21,088 bases of DNA, from contig DHKB01000046.1 in the NCBI GenBank assembly GCA_002407045.1, positions 6,659-27,746 of the forward strand, given 5' to 3'. Origin of the DNA: Candidatus Bruticola papionis (lineage in GTDB: Bacteria; Vulcanimicrobiota; Xenobia; Xenobiales; Xenobiaceae). Shown piece after piece: positions 15,201 through 21,088 of this stretch. Each line of letters opens with the position of its first letter. The first letter of the stretch is position 1. The translations under genes and the position numbers were made by a program. The notes beneath the pieces are model-generated. The model ran no database searches. It was not told the DNA's origin and saw only the letters and a program-made list of their open reading frames with translations.

Positions 15201-15595
15201 GCAGCACAGAATTTGGCTTACAACTTGCCCAAAGTTCTCTGGCTGAAGCTCAAAGTCGCAATACTACAGGTTTATGCTATGCTGGCGTTTGCGGTGCTTT
15301 AAGAAAATTGGGTATCAATATTGGAGGCCCCAGCGCTTTCTGTGCCGTAGGTGAAATCGATTCAAAATATGCCGATCGTTTTACTAAGTTTACTAGCGCC
15401 GATATTACAAAAGATCAGCTTAAGCAACTTCCTGCTGGTGCTATTGTAGTTTACGGTTCTGGTAGCGGCTACAACGGTGGCTACCACGGCCATATCTACG
15501 TATCTCAGGGCAATGGCCAAGAAACCTCTGACCACTTAGCTAACGTTTACCCCGAAGGTTATGGCAACGAATACTACGTCTATTTCCCTAAATAA
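12269..15595 (+). CDS. Large coiled-coil protein with C-terminal Cys/His peptidase-like domain
   Basis: This 1108-residue protein is not one I recognise as a whole. Order: a Ser/Thr/Asn-rich N-terminus without a signal peptide (1-60); an acidic helical part (about 60-230) with two LTxxE-type helices (ELTEQQ, ELTDEQM); a Gln/Ser/Gly linker with GSTGSV repeats (235-285); a long Gln/Glu/Lys/Ala coiled coil (about 300-585); and helical repeats (about 615-830). The last 120 residues contain TTGLCYAGVCGALRKLGI (Cys1003) and GYHGHIYVSQGNG (His1073, His1075), with LPAGAIVVYG between. This is the Cys-then-His order of CHAP and NlpC/P60 cysteine peptidases or amidases. AAGGAGG precedes the ATG by four bases, so expression is probably high. 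A cell-wall hydrolase, or a secreted effector with a long delivery arm, is plausible. Only the C-terminal family guess rests on motifs. Confidence 0.85.
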   Translation: MSFNSTSLTNLMSSITGNMPILGNQDFAAQMGINFNTDDSVQITGSAQLEGTENAEAVAKAQRENFDKSFTTEDVAALFGKEASELTEQQSADLSNLLFEISQENARRKEEGEEPLTKDELNEFINVSVTDYKSQIEKGEKAEEAKNGEVSEEDEDTEEVDSLGKTLSELGIEELTDEQMEGINKALEQYENGEEVTAAEDAKAAKEAKEAEEAKAKEEAKQAEQAQANEAAQSTPQTQQSQPSQGNSGSSGASPVGSSGGTGNYSPVGSTGSVGSTGSVGSTGQTAAASEAAASASNVPEMAEDLQGLQQQKAEAQTKVGDITSQVESKKSEINQRKADITKEVGTDGLSPEQKVEQQKNQTEYDKAKSDYDRAQQEKAKVQQDNNQTNQEIAQNQQSLYTKAAEKQAKSAELSSAQSELSSLTPPSAPSGDDKEAQAAYESAKAEYEAKKAELQAKVDQLKAEEKAIQSEITKLEQKNSNLERKKATQEQRLANYEEQMTRAQSIMDEKMAAIQEGNPAVKEAIEQDEQLQALEGEISDLESQKTEQEQFIRQLDNQIALKEKQDSAVQQLRQEEAQKDFEDALNKAGNPTGELKNPDPLGLKSPFSFHNEREAVDVTDPEKAGEAIEWAREALEQDPNNEKAQAVLEAGSGYLEQRQASAENAAVEAVNNLPDGLKDGANAYIQEAIANADGRNTNDVVREAIADYTKGLLDKDDLSAEDKALVQTAANATAASVKADEQYHKVLEAESEVEFYKAIDELPENAKAEAYAMRDSINALDRKDACQSVTDAYTDIAEYLDKHPDSDLDMQTAKSMFGDYGPVALAALQDESGEMATQLLDEGNYADYEGVALPSLFPGVEPERKPETIPNGGGYKGDTTSLYHNQVIDMAKSNVENFSEKYNEVAAGDYSPYSREWKNVNSMAKDAEGWQNLSDEYSLRITKEKETGYADRIAAGTLSEAAIKAMSEPTLEDLMSGSTEFGLQLAQSSLAEAQSRNTTGLCYAGVCGALRKLGINIGGPSAFCAVGEIDSKYADRFTKFTSADITKDQLKQLPAGAIVVYGSGSGYNGGYHGHIYVSQGNGQETSDHLANVYPEGYGNEYYVYFPK
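13073..13120 (+). repeat. Short tandem repeat encoding GSTGSV
   Basis: Three near-copies of an 18-bp unit within the large coiled-coil gene encode GSTGSVGSTGSVGSTG (residues 269-284). They form a flexible glycine/serine hinge between the acidic N-terminal part and the coiled coil. Copies differ at wobble positions, so the repeat is old or selected at protein level. Confidence 0.7.
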
Positions 15596-15608
15596 ATAAC
15601 CATAAAAA

Positions 15609-15635
15609 GGGCGGCCGACTTCTCGTCGGTCGCCC
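15609..15635. other. Strong GC-rich hairpin without T tract
   Basis: GGGCGGCCGAC (15609-15619) pairs with GTCGGTCGCCC (15625-15635) around TTCTC, an 11-bp stem with one wobble, 13 nt past the stop of the coiled-coil gene. No T run follows on either strand. It may protect the mRNA end or pair up with the real terminator just after it. Confidence 0.55.
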
Positions 15636-15648
15636 ACCCTGATATAAC

Positions 15649-15707
15649 AAAGGCCTCTAAAATTTCCAAAGTTTGGAAAAATTTAGAGGCCTTTATTTTC
15701 TTTTTTT
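15649..15707 (+). terminator. Long-stem terminator between convergent genes
   Basis: AAAGGCCTCTAAA (15649-15661) pairs perfectly with TTTAGAGGCCTTT (15682-15694), and an inner TTCCAAA/TTTGGAA helix extends the stem to about 20 bp. TATTTTCTTTTTTT follows on the plus strand. The minus strand has only a poor T tract, but the hairpin also lies where the convergent lipoprotein/alpha-2-macroglobulin transcript must end, so it may serve both. Confidence 0.85.
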
Positions 15708-15715
15708 GCTCTTAA

Positions 15716-16189
15716 TTAAAGTTCAATTACTTCGCCGCGTATATTTTTTATTTGCGCAGAAAAGTTATTGATCTTTTTCTCTTGTAAATTGTTTAGGTTA
15801 ATCAAGAGTGTAATTTCTTTAACTAAACTACTTTTATTAGCTTTAGCTTTAATCAAGAAAGAGCTTTGGGAACTTTTAGTTGACTGAGAAGTAATTTCCA
15901 AATCTTCAACTTTTTCTACCGAGCCACCAGCCACATCCAAAAGAGAATCTACGGATATTTCCATATTTGCGGAAACAAAGCGCAAAGCGGATGTACGATC
16001 ATTATCTACTAGAGACGCTTTGGCAAAGGCCAAAGACAATTCTTGAGGAGACAATGTACTTAAATTACCTTCGGTAGAAACAGACAAGCTGCGGCAAGCC
16101 CACAAATTGCTGAACAAAGCCAAAAGACAAATACCCAGCAACCAACGCCAAGAAGAGCGAAATATTTTTTTATTTAGACAACAGCTCAT
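15716..16189 (-). CDS. Predicted lipoprotein, partner of the alpha-2-macroglobulin
   Basis: I do not recognise this 157-residue protein. A basic N-terminus and hydrophobic segment (WLLGICLLALFSNLWAC, 16-32) end in a lipobox-like LWAC with Cys32 as the candidate lipidated residue; Trp at -2 is unusual, so a plain signal peptide or anchor is also possible. The mature part has one domain of alternating strands and helices, with SPQELSLAFAKASL near 47-60 and a C-terminal beta-rich half. It begins 7 nt after the stop of the alpha-2-macroglobulin gene with AGGAGA upstream, so the two form an operon. A periplasmic or surface anchor for the large protein is my inference. Confidence 0.75.
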   Translation of the reverse strand: MSCCLNKKIFRSSWRWLLGICLLALFSNLWACRSLSVSTEGNLSTLSPQELSLAFAKASLVDNDRTSALRFVSANMEISVDSLLDVAGGSVEKVEDLEITSQSTKSSQSSFLIKAKANKSSLVKEITLLINLNNLQEKKINNFSAQIKNIRGEVIEL

Positions 16190-16196
16190 TATATAA

Positions 16197-19100
16197 CTAC
16201 TCTCCTACAACTAAAGTGAAAGGCGCGGCCTGAGCGCATTCAAAAGGAGCATTATCAAATCGCAACAGAGCAGGCTTAGCTGTAAATTCACCTTGATAAA
16301 CTAGCTTGCCCTTAAGCCTGAAAATGTGCTCTCCCTTAGGCAAGGACGTTACATACAAACGGTTGGCTTGCTTATCAAAGTGAGCATTGAGACTTTCCAA
16401 ACCTTCAACTTGCGAAATTTCCCAACCGCCCAAATATGGCAAGTCGATAACAGCGTAACGCTTATTTTCCTTAGTATAAACTTTAAGACTAATGTAAGAT
16501 GCATCACCTAAACGTCCAAAAACACCCTCACCTACAGGATGAACTTCACCTTTTTGTGATTCTATAATCTTACACTCACTACTTATAAAGAAAGGAGCTT
16601 GAGCTATAGAATTTATGTAAGCAACAGGAGCTTCTTTTCTATAACCGGCTTCAGGTAAACCATGCACGGTAAGACTCTCGTGAACGTGTGCCCAAAGCAA
16701 ATCATTGCCGCTCTTAATAATTTTTACATTTAAAGGACTATCTGGCAATTGGGCTACACTTAAAGAGAAAGAGCGATGCCAGTTATCTTTCTCAGCTAGG
16801 CTATTGTCACTATCTAACTCATTTCCATTTATCCAAATACCGTAACTAAATTCCTTGGGAGCTGCATAGAAACGATACATATAAGCGGATACAGCTTCTA
16901 GAGCAGCTAGAGTATCTGACGGAGTGTTCCAAGCTTGACCGCAGCGGTTGGCTAACAACCAATTGAGCAAAGCTTGGCTCTTGGCACTGTCACCTTCCAA
17001 ACTTAAATTAGTTATCAAAGCCAAAGCTGTCGTTTTGCAATCGCTAAGCAAGGAGCCACCGGAATAGAAAGCAGATTCGACTTTGAGTTCACCTTCACTG
17101 GCAAAAGATGAAGTTTCAACGCTATGGTGACGCCTTGTAGCAGCTTTCCAAAGGCGTTTAGCTTCGCCACGCCGATTATTTAACTCCAAGTAGCGTACCA
17201 AAGCAATGAAAGATGGATTATCCAACTTATCGACATTGTGCAAAGCTTGATCTAAATCAGCAGCGGAAATTTTAGGTTCTTGGAAAGCCAAGCTCAAAAT
17301 CAAGCGTTCATCTAAATTCAGATCTAGGCGCACCTTTTGCAAATAAGCTTCGCTGCCTTTTATAAGAGGCTCAACTTCGCTGATTCCAGTTTCACGCAAC
17401 GCATTCAGATAACGCACTGTCATGGCCGTATAAATGGGATCAGAAGCTAATCCGGAACGCCAGCCGAAACCGCCATCTTTATTTTGAGCCATTTGCAAAG
17501 AAAGCAAACTATCTTGGGCTTGTTCGGGAGAAAGACTGAAATAAGCTGGAATTTTTAAATTGTGCTTCATAAAAGGAGCACTGCAAATGACTGGAGAGGC
17601 CCAAGACGCCAACACGGCTTCACTACTGTTAGCTGATAAATTGCTCAAACTATGTACAGAAGAAGCTAAAACGCCAGCCATTCCATTCATAATTTCAATA
17701 TTCAAATTGCGATCAAAGACGCGTCCGATAAAATCTTTGCGAAAACTATCAAGCTTCAAATCAGCTTCACGACGTAAAAGGGCACTAGCATCTTGAGAAT
17801 AGACAGTTACTAAGGGCAGAACTTCTACTGGCTGCTTATAGCGCTCAATTCCGTTGTCGCCTTTAAGTTCGACTACAATATTGCTAGCTCCAGGCAAACC
17901 ACTCTTAACCATAAAATCAAGAGTATTGCTTCCGCGCGCTTTAAGAGTAATTTTTCCACTTCCGTCGGCTTCTGAAGTAGAACGGTTGTCTTGCACCAGT
18001 AATACAGAAGTATCTTCAGCTTTGACAGACATCGCAAAACTGAGATCTTTGTCAGTGCAATTTTGCAATTTAACACTGTACTTGGCAAAATCGCCTCGGT
18101 TTATAGCCGCCGGTCCAGTTATAGTCGTTTCAATATCTTTCTTCAAAATAAAAGGCAAGACAGTTTGGCCAATTCTGCCATCTTCAGTTACACCAGTAAC
18201 TAACAATTTCCAGTAGCCTTCTTCATTGGGCATAGCCACAGAGCACACAGCCGCACCACTATCGGGAGCGGTTCGCACTTTGGCAGCTTCCAGACAAATA
18301 TTTTCAGGATATAAAATTACCGGTACAAAATTGGTTAAATTTTCAGCGAATTTATCCTGACTTTCAGTATTGAAACCAGTTGTTATACTTCTTCCCTCGA
18401 TAGGAGAGCAAAAAGCATTAAATATACTATCCTGGCACAAGTACGGCTGTTCTTCTGGACCAATAAGGCGAACATTTAGTAAACTGACCAAGCGCTCCCC
18501 TTTATTATCCAAAGCCACTAAGTTCAATTCGGCTGTTTGGCCGCTTATAGGGCGAACAGCCCATGAAGCCTTTATATTAAAAACTTGTTCTGAATCGTAT
18601 ACATAAACTAATTCTTCAGCTTTTTTAAATTCACCATTCAGATAAGCCAAAGCTGTAATTTTTACCGCTGGAGCGAATTTCTTTTTAAATGGTAAAGTAA
18701 AAGACGCATGACCATTAGTAAGATCAACTACGTAACGGCTTAAAATTCCATCTCTGTCAAGAATAAGCAAGGCTTTTTTTACATTCTTAGGAGCATATAA
18801 TCTGACTTCACTCCTATCGCCCACTTTTACAAAATGCTTGGCGATATCCATGTCAAAAGCATTGCCATCATCAGCAGATACGAGCACAGAAGTCCTGGCT
18901 TGCAACTTGGTCGACTCAAAGTTGCGCTCTTGCTCTTTAGCCAACGCATTTTCAGCTCCATCTAAGGCTCTAACTGACACGACATAGCGTCCTTGCTTAC
19001 TAGGCTGCCAAGTAAACAAACAACAGCCTTTGCTATCAGAGGTAAATTTGCCAATATCGACAGATTCACCATTTTCACTCAAAGCGGAAACTTCAAATTT

Positions 19101-20693
19101 AAGATTGGCTAAAGGCATACCAGAAAAATCGGAAGCCTGAACTAAATACTGAGCTAAAGAGTTAGCTCTTATTTCTTGCGGCCCATTTAAGCTTAAAAAG
19201 CTAGGAGCAGGAACTATCGAAAAGCTACAAACCGAACGATAAAGGTGATTCTTTACTCCTCTGGCCGCAGCCTGAACGCGAACAACAGCCAATTGGGCTT
19301 CGCTGCCGATTGAAGGTGGGCAAGTAAATTTTACTTGGGCTTGGCCAGCTAAATTGGTGTTAGTTTTAATAGCGGGCAACTTAGGTGAAGAGGTAAAGCT
19401 GGAATCGGCCTCTACTCCCAAGCTCCCCACTTCATGGCCAACTTTAGCCTTTGCCTGACAAACACTGAAGCTTAAAGTAACTTCCCGTCCAGTTATAGGC
19501 AAGCCGTCTTTATTGGTCAATGACACATTGAGCAGAACATCCTGCCCTACAGTGAAAAATGGACTAGCAGGCTCAACTTTAAACTTTACATCGGCATAAT
19601 CAGGCAAAGCACTCGCCAAACCACAACTGGCCACCTTAGCGCCATGACCATCTTCAAGTACGAGTACGTAAGGCTCGCGAGGTAAATTCTTAGGAATTTC
19701 AATTACTCCACTGAGCGTGCCACTAAAGCCCAAAGCAGCTTTAGATTTAACTACAGTATCATTGCGCAAAGAACGCAAACTTACTTGAAAAACTTCTTTA
19801 GTATTTTCACTTAAAACAGCTCCGCTAAAAATATCGCGAAGCACAGCCTTATAAGTTAAAGTCTGACCAGGTATGGCAAAACGCGAATCACACCACAAAA
19901 AAGCTTTCCAGCGTTTGGAAAGACGCAGCGAATCGGAAGAAATAGCTACTGCCCTGCGCTGTCCCTTAACAACTAGATAAATAGCGGAAATTACTTCGGA
20001 AGAAGAAGGTAAATTTATTAAACCGCTGGGAGAACAAGTCAAATCTACCAAAGTAGACTTTTTATTTTGAGCGTAGGTTTGACCCAAAACTTTATCAGCA
20101 CACAGAGGAGCACCCGTTTTGCTATCCAGTGCCCACAAAATTCCAGAAGCGGCCCCAGAATCGAGACAAGCTAAGCGGATGTCGGAAACGCTAACGATCT
20201 GAAAGCTGTCTCTCATCTTAGCTTGGCTATCATACAATCTTAAAAGATAAATGCCATCTCCAAGCTTAGGCAAACTCAAATTATAATGTTGCAATTTTGC
20301 CTTTTGGGTATCATTTTCATCAACTAGAATCTCTTTAGCTTGAGAAAGAGAAACTGTTTGTGCCTTTTTCAAGGCAAATTGCAAACGTTCGAAATCTTCA
20401 CTACTTAAGTTGACGTAGTTGACGGGGACATTTTTAGACAAAGCTGAGGCCAACTCAAAGTCGTAAATTTCTAACGCCAAAGAACTAATTTGCTTGCCAG
20501 AAGCTGAAAATGCAACGTCAATATTTTCCCCAGAGCCAGCACAATATAAAGGCTCTAAAAAAGCGGCGGACAAAGCTGAGTCTGTCTTCTCCCCCTTATC
20601 GACAGACGACTCGGAACCGCTCTGAGCGAAAACCGGTATAGCCAAAAAGACTAAAACAGCTAGTAGACTAAAAAATCGCCGCAAATTTTTCAT
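16197..20693 (-). CDS. Bacterial alpha-2-macroglobulin-like protein, thioester motif lost
   Basis: This 1498-residue exported protein starts with a signal peptide (MKNLRRFFSLLAVLVFLAIP, cleavage near VFA23). The body is a chain of beta-sandwich macroglobulin domains; one begins FLWCDSRFAIPGQTLTYKAV near residue 270, the family's DRxxYRPGQ strand. The helical toroid (about 1010-1260) has AQNKDGGFGWRSG near 1070. Where the family carries the CxEQ thioester (after a SxxxLSNL-type helix) this protein reads ANSSEA (1021-1026), so covalent trapping is not possible, as in thioester-less MagD/YfaS-type members. A C-terminal receptor-binding-like sandwich follows. I set the start at ATG 20693 (GGCGGA seven bases upstream); the open frame extends 65 codons further but runs through a terminator and tRNA-Ala. 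Expected role: protease trap or envelope defence. Confidence 0.88.
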   Translation of the reverse strand: MKNLRRFFSLLAVLVFLAIPVFAQSGSESSVDKGEKTDSALSAAFLEPLYCAGSGENIDVAFSASGKQISSLALEIYDFELASALSKNVPVNYVNLSSEDFERLQFALKKAQTVSLSQAKEILVDENDTQKAKLQHYNLSLPKLGDGIYLLRLYDSQAKMRDSFQIVSVSDIRLACLDSGAASGILWALDSKTGAPLCADKVLGQTYAQNKKSTLVDLTCSPSGLINLPSSSEVISAIYLVVKGQRRAVAISSDSLRLSKRWKAFLWCDSRFAIPGQTLTYKAVLRDIFSGAVLSENTKEVFQVSLRSLRNDTVVKSKAALGFSGTLSGVIEIPKNLPREPYVLVLEDGHGAKVASCGLASALPDYADVKFKVEPASPFFTVGQDVLLNVSLTNKDGLPITGREVTLSFSVCQAKAKVGHEVGSLGVEADSSFTSSPKLPAIKTNTNLAGQAQVKFTCPPSIGSEAQLAVVRVQAAARGVKNHLYRSVCSFSIVPAPSFLSLNGPQEIRANSLAQYLVQASDFSGMPLANLKFEVSALSENGESVDIGKFTSDSKGCCLFTWQPSKQGRYVVSVRALDGAENALAKEQERNFESTKLQARTSVLVSADDGNAFDMDIAKHFVKVGDRSEVRLYAPKNVKKALLILDRDGILSRYVVDLTNGHASFTLPFKKKFAPAVKITALAYLNGEFKKAEELVYVYDSEQVFNIKASWAVRPISGQTAELNLVALDNKGERLVSLLNVRLIGPEEQPYLCQDSIFNAFCSPIEGRSITTGFNTESQDKFAENLTNFVPVILYPENICLEAAKVRTAPDSGAAVCSVAMPNEEGYWKLLVTGVTEDGRIGQTVLPFILKKDIETTITGPAAINRGDFAKYSVKLQNCTDKDLSFAMSVKAEDTSVLLVQDNRSTSEADGSGKITLKARGSNTLDFMVKSGLPGASNIVVELKGDNGIERYKQPVEVLPLVTVYSQDASALLRREADLKLDSFRKDFIGRVFDRNLNIEIMNGMAGVLASSVHSLSNLSANSSEAVLASWASPVICSAPFMKHNLKIPAYFSLSPEQAQDSLLSLQMAQNKDGGFGWRSGLASDPIYTAMTVRYLNALRETGISEVEPLIKGSEAYLQKVRLDLNLDERLILSLAFQEPKISAADLDQALHNVDKLDNPSFIALVRYLELNNRRGEAKRLWKAATRRHHSVETSSFASEGELKVESAFYSGGSLLSDCKTTALALITNLSLEGDSAKSQALLNWLLANRCGQAWNTPSDTLAALEAVSAYMYRFYAAPKEFSYGIWINGNELDSDNSLAEKDNWHRSFSLSVAQLPDSPLNVKIIKSGNDLLWAHVHESLTVHGLPEAGYRKEAPVAYINSIAQAPFFISSECKIIESQKGEVHPVGEGVFGRLGDASYISLKVYTKENKRYAVIDLPYLGGWEISQVEGLESLNAHFDKQANRLYVTSLPKGEHIFRLKGKLVYQGEFTAKPALLRFDNAPFECAQAAPFTLVVGE

Positions 20694-20718
20694 TTCAAAT
20701 CCGCCCAAAAAGATGGAA

Positions 20719-20746
20719 TAAAAAAAACCCCGATCGCTCGGGGTTT
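20719..20746 (-). terminator. Rho-independent terminator of the tRNA operon
   Basis: On the minus strand CCCCGA (20743-20738) pairs with TCGGGG (20733-20728) around GCGA, followed by a run of eight T residues (A run 20720-20727). It begins three to four nt after the CCA end of tRNA-Ala. The alpha-2-macroglobulin start lies only 26 nt downstream. Confidence 0.9.
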
Positions 20747-20750
20747 TAAC

Positions 20751-20826
20751 TGGTGGAGCTAGACGGATTCGAACCGACGACCTCCTCCGTGCAAGGGAGG
20801 CGCTCTCCCAACTGAGCCATAGCCCC
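20751..20826 (-). tRNA. tRNA-Ala(TGC)
   Basis: This 76-nt gene carries an encoded CCA. The acceptor stem GGGGCTA/TAGCTCC has the G3-U70 wobble that marks alanine tRNAs. The anticodon loop CTTGCAC gives TGC on stem CCTCC/GGAGG. The T loop is TTCGAAT. Its T stem (GTCGG/CCGTC) has a U50-U64 mismatch, an oddity for a functional tRNA. It is last in the tRNA run. Confidence 0.97.
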
Positions 20827-20851
20827 AAATTGATAAACTTGGGAAAAATGA

Positions 20852-20876
20852 TATAGGAGCCCAAAGAGCTCCTATA
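20852..20876 (-). other. Hairpin in the tRNA-Ile/tRNA-Ala spacer
   Basis: TATAGGAGC (20876-20868 on the minus strand) pairs perfectly with GCTCCTATA (20860-20852) around a 7-nt loop, then TCATTTTT follows. It could be a weak terminator that tunes tRNA-Ala and downstream alpha-2-macroglobulin transcription, or a processing hairpin. Confidence 0.5.
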
Positions 20877-20890
20877 ACTACCTACCAATA

Positions 20891-20967
20891 TGGTGGGTCT
20901 AATAGGACTCGAACCTATGACCTCATCCTTATCAGGGATGCGCTCTAACCACCTGAGCTACAGACCC
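20891..20967 (-). tRNA. tRNA-Ile(GAT), complete copy
   Basis: This 77-nt gene carries an encoded CCA. The acceptor stem is GGGTCTG/TAGACCC, the anticodon stem CATCC/GGATG, and the anticodon loop CTGATAA gives GAT. The T arm is ATAGG-TTCGAGT-CCTAT. It is followed by tRNA-Ala, an order often seen inside rRNA operons, but no rRNA is in the window. Confidence 0.97.
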
Positions 20968-21040
20968 ATGTCTCGCTGCCCATTTCCTTTTTTTCTAAAT
21001 AGCAGCGCCCGATAGCAGACGCTGCACTTAGAAGAAGTTG
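20968..21040. other. Spacer between the two tRNA-Ile genes
   Basis: GCAGCG (21002-21007) and CGCTGC (21020-21025) form a 6-bp inverted repeat with a 12-nt loop. There is no T tract on the minus strand, so it looks like a processing hairpin rather than a terminator. No gene is present. Confidence 0.4.
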
Positions 21041-21088
21041 TGGTGGGTCTAATAAGACTCGAACTTATGACCTCATCCTTATCAGGGA
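21041..21088 (-). tRNA. tRNA-Ile(GAT), second copy, cut by the window end
   Basis: Only the 3' part is present: CCA (21041-21043), the acceptor 3' strand, the T arm and the anticodon arm with loop CTGATAA (GAT). The T stem is ATAAG/CTTAT against ATAGG/CCTAT in the complete copy: a G-C pair has become A-T on both sides, a compensatory change that argues both copies are functional. The 5' part lies outside the window. Confidence 0.93.

Noticed and set aside
20694..20888. 65-codon N-terminal extension of the alpha-2-macroglobulin frame
   Set aside because: It runs through a terminator and the whole of tRNA-Ala, while an ATG with a signal peptide and ribosome site sits at 20693.
1..21088. CRISPR array, insertion sequence or prophage
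   Set aside because: No regularly spaced repeats, transposase or integrase motifs, terminal inverted repeats or phage structural genes were seen.

Overview
The window reads as bacterial chromosome: dense gene packing, Shine-Dalgarno sites of the AGGAG type, Rho-independent terminators and canonical tRNAs. By eye the G+C content is moderate. GTG or TTG starts occur in four to five genes. PilT-type retraction ATPases, a bacterial alpha-2-macroglobulin, a lipoprotein-like signal and SLC-domain-like stalk repeats suggest a diderm, type IV pilus-bearing bacterium. I cannot name the phylum, and several proteins look like those of poorly sampled lineages. No phage genes, insertion sequences, CRISPR array or rRNA are visible.

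Layout. 1-208 holds an unassigned hairpin-rich stretch and two back-to-back terminators. 209-2408 (minus) is a pair of PilT-like ATPase genes separated by 1 nt. After a 552-nt divergent intergenic region, 2961-4136 (plus) carries a PRC-barrel-like protein with a basic tail, an unknown helical protein and a probable 43-residue membrane peptide. 4299-5975 (plus) holds a stand-alone, degenerate dehydrogenase Rossmann domain with an out-of-frame tail, followed by an intact zinc-dependent dehydrogenase of the same superfamily. 6059-8035 (minus) is an orphan fused two-domain ABC permease. 8384-10397 (minus) is a two-gene operon of an opine dehydrogenase and an EamA exporter, with a good promoter bracketed by a near-identical 20-bp direct repeat. 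10700-12100 (plus) is a secreted copper-amine-oxidase-type stalk-domain protein. 12269-15595 (plus) is an 1108-residue coiled-coil protein with a C-terminal Cys/His peptidase-like domain. 15716-20693 (minus) is a lipoprotein-like gene plus a thioester-less alpha-2-macroglobulin. The right edge carries tRNA-Ala(TGC) and two tRNA-Ile(GAT) genes, the last cut by the window end.

Themes. Much of the right half is cell-surface biology: stalk-domain protein, peptidase-like coiled-coil protein, alpha-2-macroglobulin and lipoprotein. The most system-like candidate is the opine dehydrogenase/EamA exporter pair. Its enzyme-exporter logic matches the CntM/CntI half of the pseudopaline metallophore pathway, but no nicotianamine-synthase-like gene is visible here, so the product is unknown. 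The alpha-2-macroglobulin gene starts 26 nt downstream of a tRNA-operon terminator with no room for its own promoter, which suggests read-through expression from the tRNA transcript.
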